NCBI GenBank assembly: GCA_002401195.1
Contig: NVSI01000001.1
Coordinates: 3,167 to 8,647 of the forward strand
Source of the DNA: Alphaproteobacteria bacterium
GTDB lineage: Bacteria > Pseudomonadota > Alphaproteobacteria > Micavibrionales > UBA1664
Reading direction: 5' to 3'
Length of the DNA: 5,481 nt
The notes beneath the pieces were generated by a model, which was not told the origin of the DNA, ran no database searches, and saw only the letters and a program-made list of their open reading frames with translations. Each line of letters opens with the position of its first letter. Within the stretch, counting starts at the first letter, position 1. A program made the position numbers and the translations under genes. Shown here in pieces: positions 1 through 5,481 of the stretch.

Positions 1-11
1 ATTTCAACTTG

Positions 12-362
12 TTATTTTAAAGATTCCGCCAGTTTTTCAACACTATCAGTCAGCGCATCAACTTGTTTGGCGTATTCTGTTTCTTGTTTTTGAAGAGCCT
101 CTTGTAATTTTTTTGAAAAATCTTCGGCATTATCATTATTACCCGATTGTGGCGCTGAATCTTGAGCCTCTAACAATTCATCCGCCAAAAGGATCGCTGT
201 TAAGGACATCAAATTTGATTCCGTCCGCACAACACCCGCCGCAGAAATATTTTGAACGCGCTCATCAACATAGGCCGCCAATTTCTCAAGGCGCTTTTCC
301 TGCCCTTCTTCGCACGCGATTGTAAAACTGCGCTTATTAACCGTTAAAGTGACCTGAGCCAT
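12..362 (-). CDS. zapA: Cell division protein ZapA
   Basis: Predicted 116-residue ZapA, a small cytosolic protein that binds FtsZ and bundles its filaments at the mid-cell Z-ring. Visible features: the N-terminal beta-strand pattern MAQVTLTVNKRSFTIAC, a helix with LEKLAAYVDERVQNI around residues 25-39, then the conserved segment NLMSLTAILLADELLEAQ (about 50-67). A charged, Gln/Glu/Lys-rich coiled-coil tail (about 80-116) would drive dimer and tetramer formation. Length matches alphaproteobacterial ZapA proteins. The ATG lies 3 bases after the stop of the upstream coiled-coil gene. Only a weak purine-rich stretch (AAAGAAAG) precedes it, so translational coupling is likely (inference). In many proteobacteria 6S RNA lies just downstream of zapA; that position falls outside this window. 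Confidence 0.9.
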   Translation of the reverse strand: MAQVTLTVNKRSFTIACEEGQEKRLEKLAAYVDERVQNISAAGVVRTESNLMSLTAILLADELLEAQDSAPQSGNNDNAEDFSKKLQEALQKQETEYAKQVDALTDSVEKLAESLK

Positions 363-365
363 AGC

Positions 366-596
366 TTACGCGCTTTCTTTTATTAAAGTTTCAACAGAAG
401 AGATCGCCTCATCAAGTTGATTTTTAAGCTCTTTTACATCAAAATCATTGGACGCCTGAGGCGCGCCGCCACCAAACATATCAATCTGATTTGTGTTCAC
501 ACTGGCCCCGGCCTTTGATTTAGCGGCCTTTTTACTCGCTTTTTCAAGGCCGCTAACGGCTTTTTGCAATCTTTTTAAACTGGCATCGAAACGCAT
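366..596 (-). CDS. Small coiled-coil protein, DUF4164-like, upstream of zapA
   Basis: A 76-residue protein of unknown biochemical role. Two helical, heptad-like segments (about residues 4-27, Lys/Ala/Leu-rich, and 53-74, KELKNQLDEAISSVETLIKE) flank a Gly/Asn-rich linker with IDMFGGGAPQ (38-47). Alphaproteobacteria often carry a small DUF4164-type coiled-coil gene between zapA and tkt. I make the family link from position and composition, not from a diagnostic motif. I chose the ATG at 596-594 because an AAGGAG sequence sits 10 bases upstream. The ATG at 605 would be only 1 base from that Shine-Dalgarno, and the GTG at 629 lies upstream of it. The gene is co-oriented with zapA, so a helper role in division is a reasonable but unproven inference. 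Confidence 0.7.
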   Translation of the reverse strand: MRFDASLKRLQKAVSGLEKASKKAAKSKAGASVNTNQIDMFGGGAPQASNDFDVKELKNQLDEAISSVETLIKESA

Positions 597-606
597 ATTA
601 TTCATT

Positions 607-612
607 CTCCTT
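607..612 (-). promoter_or_regulatory. Ribosome binding site that sets the start of the DUF4164-like gene
   Basis: On the minus strand this reads AAGGAG, 10 bases before the ATG at 596. It lies inside the reading frame that would begin at GTG 629, and it is too close to ATG 605. It therefore favours the shorter 76-residue product. Confidence 0.6.
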
Positions 613-733
613 GCAATATATAGCCTCACTTAACAATCCCTCATTTTAAAAGTCCAGTTTTTTGTGTGGAGTTATCAACAGGTTCGCTTGCGTTCCTCAT
701 GTTTCTTCGCCATTGTAAGCCCACATACAACAA

Positions 734-739
734 AAGGAA
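734..739 (+). promoter_or_regulatory. Ribosome binding site that sets the tkt start
   Basis: AAGGAA ends 5 bases before the ATG at 745. It supports the MSIEAFTTD start over an in-frame GTG at 664, which would add 27 residues unlike transketolase and has no Shine-Dalgarno of its own. Confidence 0.75.
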
Positions 740-744
740 AACAC

Positions 745-2751
745 ATGTCTATCGAAGCCTTCACAACAGACCCTATGCCCGCCGAAGAAATTTCAAAGCT
801 TACAGGAATGGCCAATGTCATCAGGGCTTTATCGATGGACGCTGTGCAACGTGCGAACTCTGGACACCCTGGAATGCCTATGGGAATGGCGGATGTTGCC
901 ACCGTATTATTTTCTAAATTTTTAAAAATTGACCCTGCCGCCCCTGCATGGCCAGACCGTGATCGTTTCATCATGTCAGGTGGACATGGATCAATGTTGC
1001 AATACGCCCTGTCTCATCTTGTTGGATACAAGGCCATGACAATGGACGAAATAAAAAACTTTCGACAACTGCATGCAAAAACGCCAGGGCACCCTGAGAT
1101 CGACCATGATATCGGCGTTGAAATGACAACAGGCCCATTGGGACAAGGCCTAGCCACCTCGATTGGTTTTGCATTGGCAGAACGCATCCTTAATGCCCGA
1201 TTTGGGAACGCCTTAGTCGACCACCACACATACGTTATGTGCGGCGACGGTGACCTTATGGAAGGCATAAGCCACGAGGCAGCATCCCTTGCCGGTCACC
1301 TTAAACTGTCTAAATTAATCGTTTTATATGATGATAATAATATTTCTATCGACGGTTCCACGGATTTATCTTTTTCTGAAAACACTCTTTTGCGTTTCCA
1401 ATCTTATGGATGGGCTGTTGATACGATTGACGGTCACGATTTTAAACAAATTGAGGGCGCGATTGAGATTGCCAAATCAAATAACCTTCCGACCCTGATT
1501 GCCTGTAAAACACATATCGGGTTTGGATCACCGAACAAACAAGACACATCATCCGCGCACGGGTCCCCTCTTGGAGACGAGGAAATTGCGGCGACAAAGA
1601 AAGCATTGGGCATTGATTACCCTGCCTTTGAAGTCCCTGCCGAAATTTTACAAGACTGGCGCGATTCTATGGATAAGAATAAAGAGGCTCATGCACAGTG
1701 GCACGCACGATTCGAGGCCTCCCCCGATCAAATGACCTTTGTTGACACAATTTCCAACGCCTGCCTTGATAATGTGTCCGAAACAATTGACGACATCAAA
1801 AAACAAGCCGCAAACGAGCCAACAAAGATTGCCACGCGCAAGGCATCAGGGAATGTTGTTGATCAACTTGTTGATATTTTGCCAAACCTTATTGGTGGGT
1901 CGGCCGACCTTACTGGATCGGTAAACACCTATAAAAAAGGCAATCCAATCCTTTCAAAAGACAACTATAACGGGCAATACATCCATTATGGCGTCCGCGA
2001 GCATGGAATGGCATGTGCCATGAATGGACTGGCCCTGCATGGAAGCTTCATTCCTTATGCTGGAACATTCCTGAGCTTTTCCGATTATTCTCGCCCTGCT
2101 ATTCGTCTTGGCGCTTTGATGAAACAACGCGTTATTCATGTCATGACGCATGATTCCATTGGACTTGGCGAAGACGGCCCGACGCACCAACCTGTGGAGC
2201 ATTTAGCCTCCCTTCGCGCGATGCCAAATTTGTATGTATTCCGCCCGTGCGACCAAACCGAAACGGCAGAATGTTGGGAAATGGCCGTGAATATTGACGA
2301 CGCGCCGTCTATCTTATCCCTCACACGTCAAGGGCTTGAACCTCAACGAACAACATATGTCGAAGACAATTTATCCGCTCTTGGTGCGTATATTTTAGAC
2401 GATTGTGATGGCGAGCCAGACATCACTTTATTCGCGACAGGATCAGAAGTCGAAATCGCCGCCGCGGCCAAGGCTGAATTGGATGCACAAGGCAAAAAAG
2501 TACGCCTTGTATCCTGCCCATGTCTTGAACTTTTCTGGGATCAAGAGGGCGAATATATTCAATCCCTTATCTGTAACAATTCTCGTAAAATCGCGATCGA
2601 AGCCGGCGTACGCCAAGGGTGGGATCGCATTATCGGCGGACATGGAACCTTTATCGGAATGAGTGGATTTGGTGATAGCGCCCCAGCGCCCGAACTTTAC
2701 AAATATTTCGGAATTACAATCGAGGCTGTTATCGAGGCGGCGTTAAAGTAA
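745..2751 (+). CDS. tkt: Transketolase
   Basis: Predicted 668-residue thiamine-diphosphate (ThDP) and divalent-metal enzyme of the non-oxidative pentose phosphate pathway. It moves two-carbon ketol units from xylulose 5-phosphate to ribose 5-phosphate or erythrose 4-phosphate. The N-terminal pyrophosphate domain carries SGHPGMPMG (H41), the ThDP motif GDGDLMEG (D168) closing at YDDNN (N198), and SAHGSPLG (H272). The central pyrimidine domain carries YGVREHGM with the catalytic glutamate E419, and THDSIGLGEDGPTHQPVEH with substrate-binding H481. A C-terminal domain follows, including LFATGSEVEIA. Comparison with E. coli TktA residues (H26, D155, N185, H261, E411, H473) shows all of these sites kept. 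Length is normal and no frameshift is seen. The product glyceraldehyde 3-phosphate is the substrate of the gap product encoded downstream. No convincing promoter was found in the short divergent spacer. Confidence 0.98.
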   Translation: MSIEAFTTDPMPAEEISKLTGMANVIRALSMDAVQRANSGHPGMPMGMADVATVLFSKFLKIDPAAPAWPDRDRFIMSGGHGSMLQYALSHLVGYKAMTMDEIKNFRQLHAKTPGHPEIDHDIGVEMTTGPLGQGLATSIGFALAERILNARFGNALVDHHTYVMCGDGDLMEGISHEAASLAGHLKLSKLIVLYDDNNISIDGSTDLSFSENTLLRFQSYGWAVDTIDGHDFKQIEGAIEIAKSNNLPTLIACKTHIGFGSPNKQDTSSAHGSPLGDEEIAATKKALGIDYPAFEVPAEILQDWRDSMDKNKEAHAQWHARFEASPDQMTFVDTISNACLDNVSETIDDIKKQAANEPTKIATRKASGNVVDQLVDILPNLIGGSADLTGSVNTYKKGNPILSKDNYNGQYIHYGVREHGMACAMNGLALHGSFIPYAGTFLSFSDYSRPAIRLGALMKQRVIHVMTHDSIGLGEDGPTHQPVEHLASLRAMPNLYVFRPCDQTETAECWEMAVNIDDAPSILSLTRQGLEPQRTTYVEDNLSALGAYILDDCDGEPDITLFATGSEVEIAAAAKAELDAQGKKVRLVSCPCLELFWDQEGEYIQSLICNNSRKIAIEAGVRQGWDRIIGGHGTFIGMSGFGDSAPAPELYKYFGITIEAVIEAALK

Positions 2752-2776
2752 ACTAATTCAAAAGGAAACAGTAGAA

Positions 2777-2923
2777 ATGAAAAAATCAAAAAAAATCGAA
2801 ACAATGAGTGATTTTATAGAGGCCACGAAAGATTTTGATATCGCAAAATCTCTCCGCGAATTTGAAACACCAGAAATGGTTGCCAAACGAAAAGCGTTCT
2901 TCCGCACATTAAAAAGAAAGTAG
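2777..2923 (+). CDS. Unrecognised basic small protein (48 aa) downstream of tkt
   Basis: A short open frame from ATG 2777 to TAG 2921-2923, starting 25 bases after the tkt stop on the same strand. AAGGA (2762-2766) lies 10 bases before the ATG, which argues that it is translated, probably from the tkt transcript. The protein starts MKKSKKIETMSDFIEATKDF and ends in a very basic helix (VAKRKAFFRTLKRK, 35-48). It has no signal peptide, membrane segment or cysteine. I do not recognise the family. The stretch LREFETPEMVAKRK faintly resembles the REFYEKP-type region and basic tail of ribosomal protein bS21, which could mean a nucleic-acid-binding micro-protein, but this is a by-eye match only. A chance ORF cannot be excluded. 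Confidence 0.5.
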   Translation: MKKSKKIETMSDFIEATKDFDIAKSLREFETPEMVAKRKAFFRTLKRK

Positions 2924-2956
2924 CGAAACGGCGTTAGTGTAACTGTCAAATAAAGA

Positions 2957-3025
2957 TGTCATTCCCGCGAAAGCGGGAATCTCGTTCCTCAATTTTATGG
3001 ATCCCCGATCATGTCGAGGATGACA
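2957..3025. repeat. Two-hairpin REP/MITE-like intergenic element
   Basis: A compact structured segment between the ends of convergent genes. Hairpin 1 is perfect: ATTCCCGC (2961-2968), loop GAAA, GCGGGAAT (2973-2980). Hairpin 2 is ATCC-C-CGA (3001-3008), loop TCATG, TCG-A-GGAT (3014-3021), with one C/A mismatch. The ends form an imperfect terminal inverted repeat: TGTCATTCC at the left, GGATGACA at the right. The wording TCATTCCCGC...GCGGGAAT and ATCCCCGATC...GAGGATGAC resembles dispersed palindromic repeats common in proteobacterial genomes. Only one copy is in this window, so repetition itself is inferred. The element could also help end or protect the 3' ends of the transcripts converging on it, though neither strand shows a run of T after a stem. 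Confidence 0.65.
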
Positions 3026-3032
3026 GGACGCG

Positions 3033-3659
3033 TTAAAGCGCCAACCCCTTTTTAACGGCGGCGTTCATCGTCGCTGTTTCCGAACATCTTGGACGTTCAT
3101 TCGCCTCCACCCAACGGATAATTTCCGCCTGATGACACGCATCATAAAACGCGTTATGAAGACGAGTTTCATCCCCCGCAGGTTTTGGTGTTGCTGGATT
3201 TTTTGGCATTGTTAATTCATTTAAATCGCGAAATTTAACATCCATATTAAACATAGTTACCGTTCCTCGAAATTGCTGCATCCCCCCTAACAATCGACAG
3301 ATCGCAACATTATCATAGGAACCATTTTTCGCCCAAAGTTCCATTTTTTTAGCACCCCTAAAATTAACAGCAGACTGCATAAGGTACCGAGAAACCCCTA
3401 TACGAATGGATTTTAAATCTTGCTGAACCTCCTCTTTATCATGCTCTAGATACAATTTTGGTAAAACATGTGACGCCACAAATTTATTTGATTTCGCGCT
3501 TTTCTTTTCATCAAACTCCGACGAAACCGCGTAATATCCGTCCTCCTCATTATCAATATTTTTTAATCCAATGCTGATAAATTCAAAGGACATCGGCTCC
3601 TTTGATGGTGCTAGCTCATTAAATTCTGTGTCCAAAGACAGGCGGATAACTTCACTCAT
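3033..3659 (-). CDS. DEDDh 3'-5' exoribonuclease, Rv2179c-like (RNase T-like fold)
   Basis: A 208-residue predicted cytosolic exonuclease that would remove nucleotides from RNA 3' ends using two metal ions. All DEDDh residues are visible: SLDTEFNE (D10, E12), ELWAKNGSYDNVAICRLLGG (D116) and LHNAFYDA (H168, D173, matching HxAxxD). FEFISIGL, GYYAVSSEFD and SHVLPKLYLEHD match the mycobacterial Rv2179c type, for which 3' exoribonuclease activity is reported. The roughly 30 residues after the last motif make it somewhat longer than that protein. It starts at ATG 3659 with a weak AAAGAG about 8 bases upstream. It is transcribed against tkt and away from gap, between two genes that often neighbour each other. 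Two 60-base lines counted by hand gave about 38% and 43% GC, against 45-60% in three lines of gap. This suggests, but does not prove, separate acquisition. The in vivo substrate is unknown. Confidence 0.88.
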   Translation of the reverse strand: MSEVIRLSLDTEFNELAPSKEPMSFEFISIGLKNIDNEEDGYYAVSSEFDEKKSAKSNKFVASHVLPKLYLEHDKEEVQQDLKSIRIGVSRYLMQSAVNFRGAKKMELWAKNGSYDNVAICRLLGGMQQFRGTVTMFNMDVKFRDLNELTMPKNPATPKPAGDETRLHNAFYDACHQAEIIRWVEANERPRCSETATMNAAVKKGLAL

Positions 3660-3674
3660 GGAATTGACTCTTTC

Positions 3675-3711
3675 GTGTTTAATTGATCTGATAACATCCA
3701 GAATTAAACGC
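3675..3711. promoter_or_regulatory. Inverted repeat in the divergent spacer before gap (possible operator or leader hairpin)
   Basis: GTTTAATT (3677-3684) and AATTAAAC (3702-3709) are perfect inverted arms separated by 17 bases. As RNA the stem grows to 10 pairs with one G-U (3675-3684 with 3702-3711), then CTG/CAG (3688-3690 with 3699-3701) after a 3-base bulge. On the minus strand the right arm contains TTTAAT (3703-3708), 15 bases downstream of TTGATG (3724-3729). This could be a weak promoter for the exonuclease gene. The element could be a regulator site for one or both divergent genes. I cannot assign a regulator, and I found no clear promoter for gap. Confidence 0.4.
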
Positions 3712-3740
3712 TATTTCGCATAACATCAAGGGAAATCATT

Positions 3741-4751
3741 ATGACTTTAAAAATTGCAATTAACGGATATGGACGCATCGGACGCCTTGTTCATCGCGCA
3801 TTGGTGGAATCAAACCGCACCGACATGGAAATTGTCGCGATTAATGATTTGGCCGATATCAAAACAAATACGCATCTTTTAAAATATGATTCAGTACATG
3901 GCGTTTTCCCGTACGATGTTGTTGGCGTCGATGAGGACACGATGACGGTAAATGGAAAAAACATTCAGGTTTATACCGAGCGTAACCCCGAAGACCTACC
4001 TTGGAATACACTGGATATCGACATTGTTTTTGAATGTTCCGGAATATTTACAAAACGGGACATGGCGCAAAAACATATTGAGGCCGGCGCAAAACGCGTT
4101 CTTATTTCTGCGCCAGGAACGGATGAAGACTTAATGGTTGTCTATGGCGTCAATCACAATGAATTAACAGCCGACCACGTGATCGTATCGAATGCATCAT
4201 GTACAACAAATTGCCTTGCACCCGTCGCGCAAACATTAAATGACGCGATCGGTATTGAAAAAGGGTTCATGACAACAATTCATGCCTATACAGGCGATCA
4301 GCGCGTCACAGACACCGCGCATAAAGACCTTCACCGTGCGCGCGCCGCAGGGGTCAACATGATCCCAACATCAACCGGCGCGGCCAAAGCGGTTGGCAAG
4401 GTCCTCCCTGCCCTTAACGGGAAATTGGATGGTGTTTCCATCCGCGTCCCAACGCCCAATGTATCCGTGGTTGATTTAACATTTACCGCCCTTCGCTCGA
4501 CATCGGTCGAGGAAGTCAACGAAGCCATTCAAAATGCATCCAACGGTGCGTTAAAAGGTATTTTAGGATGCTATGACGAACCGCTTGTCTCAACGGATTT
4601 CAATCATAACCCGCATTCTTCTATATTCTCTCTTGAAGGAACAAAAGTCATGGACGGAAACTTTGTCCGCGTCATGAGCTGGTACGATAATGAATGGGGT
4701 TTTTCCAACCGTATGCTTGATACCGCGGCCGTCATGGGGACGTTTTTATAA
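3741..4751 (+). CDS. gap: Glyceraldehyde-3-phosphate dehydrogenase, type I
   Basis: A 336-residue cytosolic glycolytic and gluconeogenic enzyme, normally a tetramer, that oxidises and phosphorylates glyceraldehyde 3-phosphate to 1,3-bisphosphoglycerate with NAD+. The Rossmann motif INGYGRIGR is at 7-15 and the NAD-selecting Asp at D36 (AINDLAD). The active site [11 protein letters not shown] carries nucleophile C154, and HAYTGDQ carries the base H181. Also seen are [10 protein letters not shown] (211-220), R235 in [12 protein letters not shown], and WYDNEWGFS (N317). Length is standard. DTAHKDL (191-197) replaces the DLPHKDL of classical NAD enzymes. Alphaproteobacterial GAPDHs usually vary here too, so I still favour NAD over NADP. 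The start is supported by AAGGGAA (3728-3734), 6 bases before ATG. It shares an 81-bp divergent spacer with the exonuclease gene. Confidence 0.98.
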   Translation: MTLKIAINGYGRIGRLVHRALVESNRTDMEIVAINDLADIKTNTHLLKYDSVHGVFPYDVVGVDEDTMTVNGKNIQVYTERNPEDLPWNTLDIDIVFECSGIFTKRDMAQKHIEAGAKRVLISAPGTDEDLMVVYGVNHNELTADHVIVSNASCTTNCLAPVAQTLNDAIGIEKGFMTTIHAYTGDQRVTDTAHKDLHRARAAGVNMIPTSTGAAKAVGKVLPALNGKLDGVSIRVPTPNVSVVDLTFTALRSTSVEEVNEAIQNASNGALKGILGCYDEPLVSTDFNHNPHSSIFSLEGTKVMDGNFVRVMSWYDNEWGFSNRMLDTAAVMGTFL

Positions 4752-4758
4752 ACGCCCC
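4736..4758 (+). terminator. Hairpin over the gap stop codon, probable terminator
   Basis: GGGG (4736-4739), an unpaired A, CGTTT (4741-4745), loop TTAT, AAACG (4750-4754), CCCC (4755-4758): nine base pairs with one bulge and a tetraloop. The gap stop TAA (4749-4751) lies in the loop and the start of the 3' arm. The downstream tail TCTTCCTTG is pyrimidine-rich but lacks a solid T run, so termination may be partial, or the hairpin may simply protect the mRNA end. Confidence 0.5.
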
Positions 4759-4823
4759 TCTTCCTTGTGGTTAACATTCAATCATAAATGGAAATCCAAC
4801 CTTTCATTTGATAGCCTGATATC

Positions 4824-5417
4824 ATGATTGGTTCCGCAACCACAGCTTCAATTTTCCAACCTGTGCAATCCGTATTGCAGGCCAACGCCTCTGCAAAGCA
4901 AACAGATTCAAACGAACTGACAGAATCCGAAGAAAAACAGGTTCAGGAACTCAAAAAACGCGACCAAGAAGTCCGCACCCACGAGCAATCCCACAAAACC
5001 ATTGCAGGACCTTATGCAGGGGAAATTCAGTACGAAACTCAAACGGGCCCCGATGGCAAAGAATATGCCGTTGGCGGCGAAGTCTCGATTGATGCATCCC
5101 CCGTAAAAGGAGACCCAGAGGCGACAATCCGAAAGATGGACATTGTGATCCGCGCCGCCCTTGCGCCCGCCGAACCATCCCCCCAAGATCGCGCTGTTGC
5201 GTCTCAGGCTCAGGCACAACGGACCGAGGCTCAGGCCGAATTGAATGAAGATGCTCAAAAATCTGACGTCGAAGAAAATGAGAAATCATTCATCGAAACA
5301 TTGATTGATGAACAAACCTCAGCCGACCATCAACGCGCATCATCCGCCTATGGGAACGCATCATCCGCGCAAATCGCACAAGCGACCGCTTCTATTTTAT
5401 CCGCAATTGCGGTATAG
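4824..5417 (+). CDS. SprA-related putative metalloprotease (CJM1_0395-type family)
   Basis: A 197-residue protein of the SprA-related family, annotated in other genomes as a putative metalloprotease. The activity is predicted, not shown. A disordered N-terminus (1-30) leads into the conserved core [31 protein letters not shown] (53-57) fits the zinc-protease pattern HExxH. The family-typical block follows: [27 protein letters not shown] (70-90), [35 protein letters not shown]. After about 127 the protein becomes Gln/Ala/Glu-rich, probably helical, with no further motif. No signal peptide or membrane segment is clear, so it looks cytosolic. No Shine-Dalgarno precedes ATG 4824, but no other in-frame ATG occurs before residue 105, past the HExxH. 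It lies 72 bp after gap, probably beyond a terminator, and 30 bp before the next gene. Confidence 0.85.
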   Translation: MIGSATTASIFQPVQSVLQANASAKQTDSNELTESEEKQVQELKKRDQEVRTHEQSHKTIAGPYAGEIQYETQTGPDGKEYAVGGEVSIDASPVKGDPEATIRKMDIVIRAALAPAEPSPQDRAVASQAQAQRTEAQAELNEDAQKSDVEENEKSFIETLIDEQTSADHQRASSAYGNASSAQIAQATASILSAIAV

Positions 5418-5447
5418 TCTTTTCGCACGATAAAAAAGGAGGCTAAC

Positions 5448-5481
5448 ATGTTACATACTCTTAAGAATATTGCATTATCAG
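5448..5481 (+). CDS. Start of an unidentified gene, cut by the window end
   Basis: ATG 5448 opens a frame that reads MLHTLKNIALS before the window ends. A near-perfect Shine-Dalgarno AAGGAGG (5436-5442) lies 5 bases upstream, the strongest in the window, so this is very likely a real and well-translated gene. Eleven residues do not allow identification. They do not look like the usual start of phosphoglycerate kinase, which often follows gap. The gap to the preceding gene is 30 bp with no obvious terminator, so co-transcription is possible. Confidence 0.65.
   Translation, partial: MLHTLKNIALS

Noticed and set aside
1..11. 6S RNA expected downstream of zapA
   Set aside because: Only 11 bases lie beyond the zapA stop in this window, so nothing can be called.
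615..622. TATATATT on the minus strand as a -10 box for the DUF4164-like gene
   Set aside because: No acceptable -35 lies at 16-18 bases, and transcription would start inside the ribosome binding site.
672..680. TTATCAACA, one mismatch from a DnaA box
   Set aside because: It is a single isolated site, with no cluster, AT-rich unwinding region or replication genes nearby; chance is likely.
664..744. 27-residue N-terminal extension of tkt from GTG 664
   Set aside because: It has no Shine-Dalgarno and no transketolase-like sequence, while AAGGAA sits 5 bases before ATG 745.
675..974. 99-residue minus-strand ORF inside the start of tkt
   Set aside because: It is a shadow of the well-supported tkt frame, with no recognisable protein sequence.
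2758..2949. 63-residue minus-strand ORF (Phe-rich) opposite the small ORF
   Set aside because: No ribosome binding site was seen, its Phe richness comes from reading the complement of AAA/GAAA codons, and the plus-strand ORF has a Shine-Dalgarno and follows tkt.
4311..4331. NADP-specific GAPDH suggested by DTAHKDL in place of DLPHKDL
   Set aside because: The NAD-selecting D36 is kept, and alphaproteobacterial NAD enzymes vary at these two positions, so a coenzyme switch is not supported.
4908..5289. Two minus-strand ORFs of 116 and 112 residues opposite the SprA-related gene
   Set aside because: They are shadows: the plus frame carries a conserved family core, while these are Phe- or Arg-rich without motifs.
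5401..5412. CCGCAATTGCGG palindrome at the end of the SprA-related gene as a terminator
   Set aside because: It lies in the coding frame; a 4-bp stem with an AATT loop is too weak, and the T run (5418-5423) is broken and offset.

Overview
The window looks like a chromosomal stretch of an alphaproteobacterium with moderate, rather low GC. The evidence is gene content and order: a ZapA cell-division gene and a small coiled-coil DUF4164-like gene sit back to back with transketolase (tkt), with glyceraldehyde-3-phosphate dehydrogenase (gap) further along. This zapA / coiled-coil / tkt / gap neighbourhood is familiar in that class, and the protein sequences fit it. The genus cannot be told from the sequence alone.

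Layout from left to right. Positions 12-596 (minus strand) hold a two-gene unit: the coiled-coil protein, then zapA 3 bases after its stop. A divergent spacer of about 150 bp leads to tkt (745-2751, plus), followed 25 bp later by an unrecognised basic 48-residue ORF (2777-2923) with its own Shine-Dalgarno sequence. Then comes a two-hairpin repeat-like element (2957-3025). It lies between convergent transcripts, next to the stop of a minus-strand DEDDh 3'-5' exoribonuclease of the Rv2179c type (3033-3659). An 81-bp divergent spacer carrying a strong inverted repeat (3675-3711) separates that gene from gap (3741-4751). A hairpin spanning the gap stop codon probably ends that transcript. Next is a SprA-related putative metalloprotease with an HEQSH motif (4824-5417). 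A last gene, with a near-perfect ribosome binding site, starts at 5448 and runs off the window. No spacer exceeds 300 bp.

Functionally, tkt and gap are central carbon enzymes linked by glyceraldehyde 3-phosphate, which transketolase makes and GAPDH oxidises. ZapA and its coiled-coil neighbour belong to cell division or are linked to it by position. The exonuclease with its adjoining repeat and the small ORF looks like an insertion between tkt and gap. I do not see a clear new multi-gene system. The parts most worth a second look are the small ORF, the structured repeat, the inverted repeat before gap and the HExxH protein.
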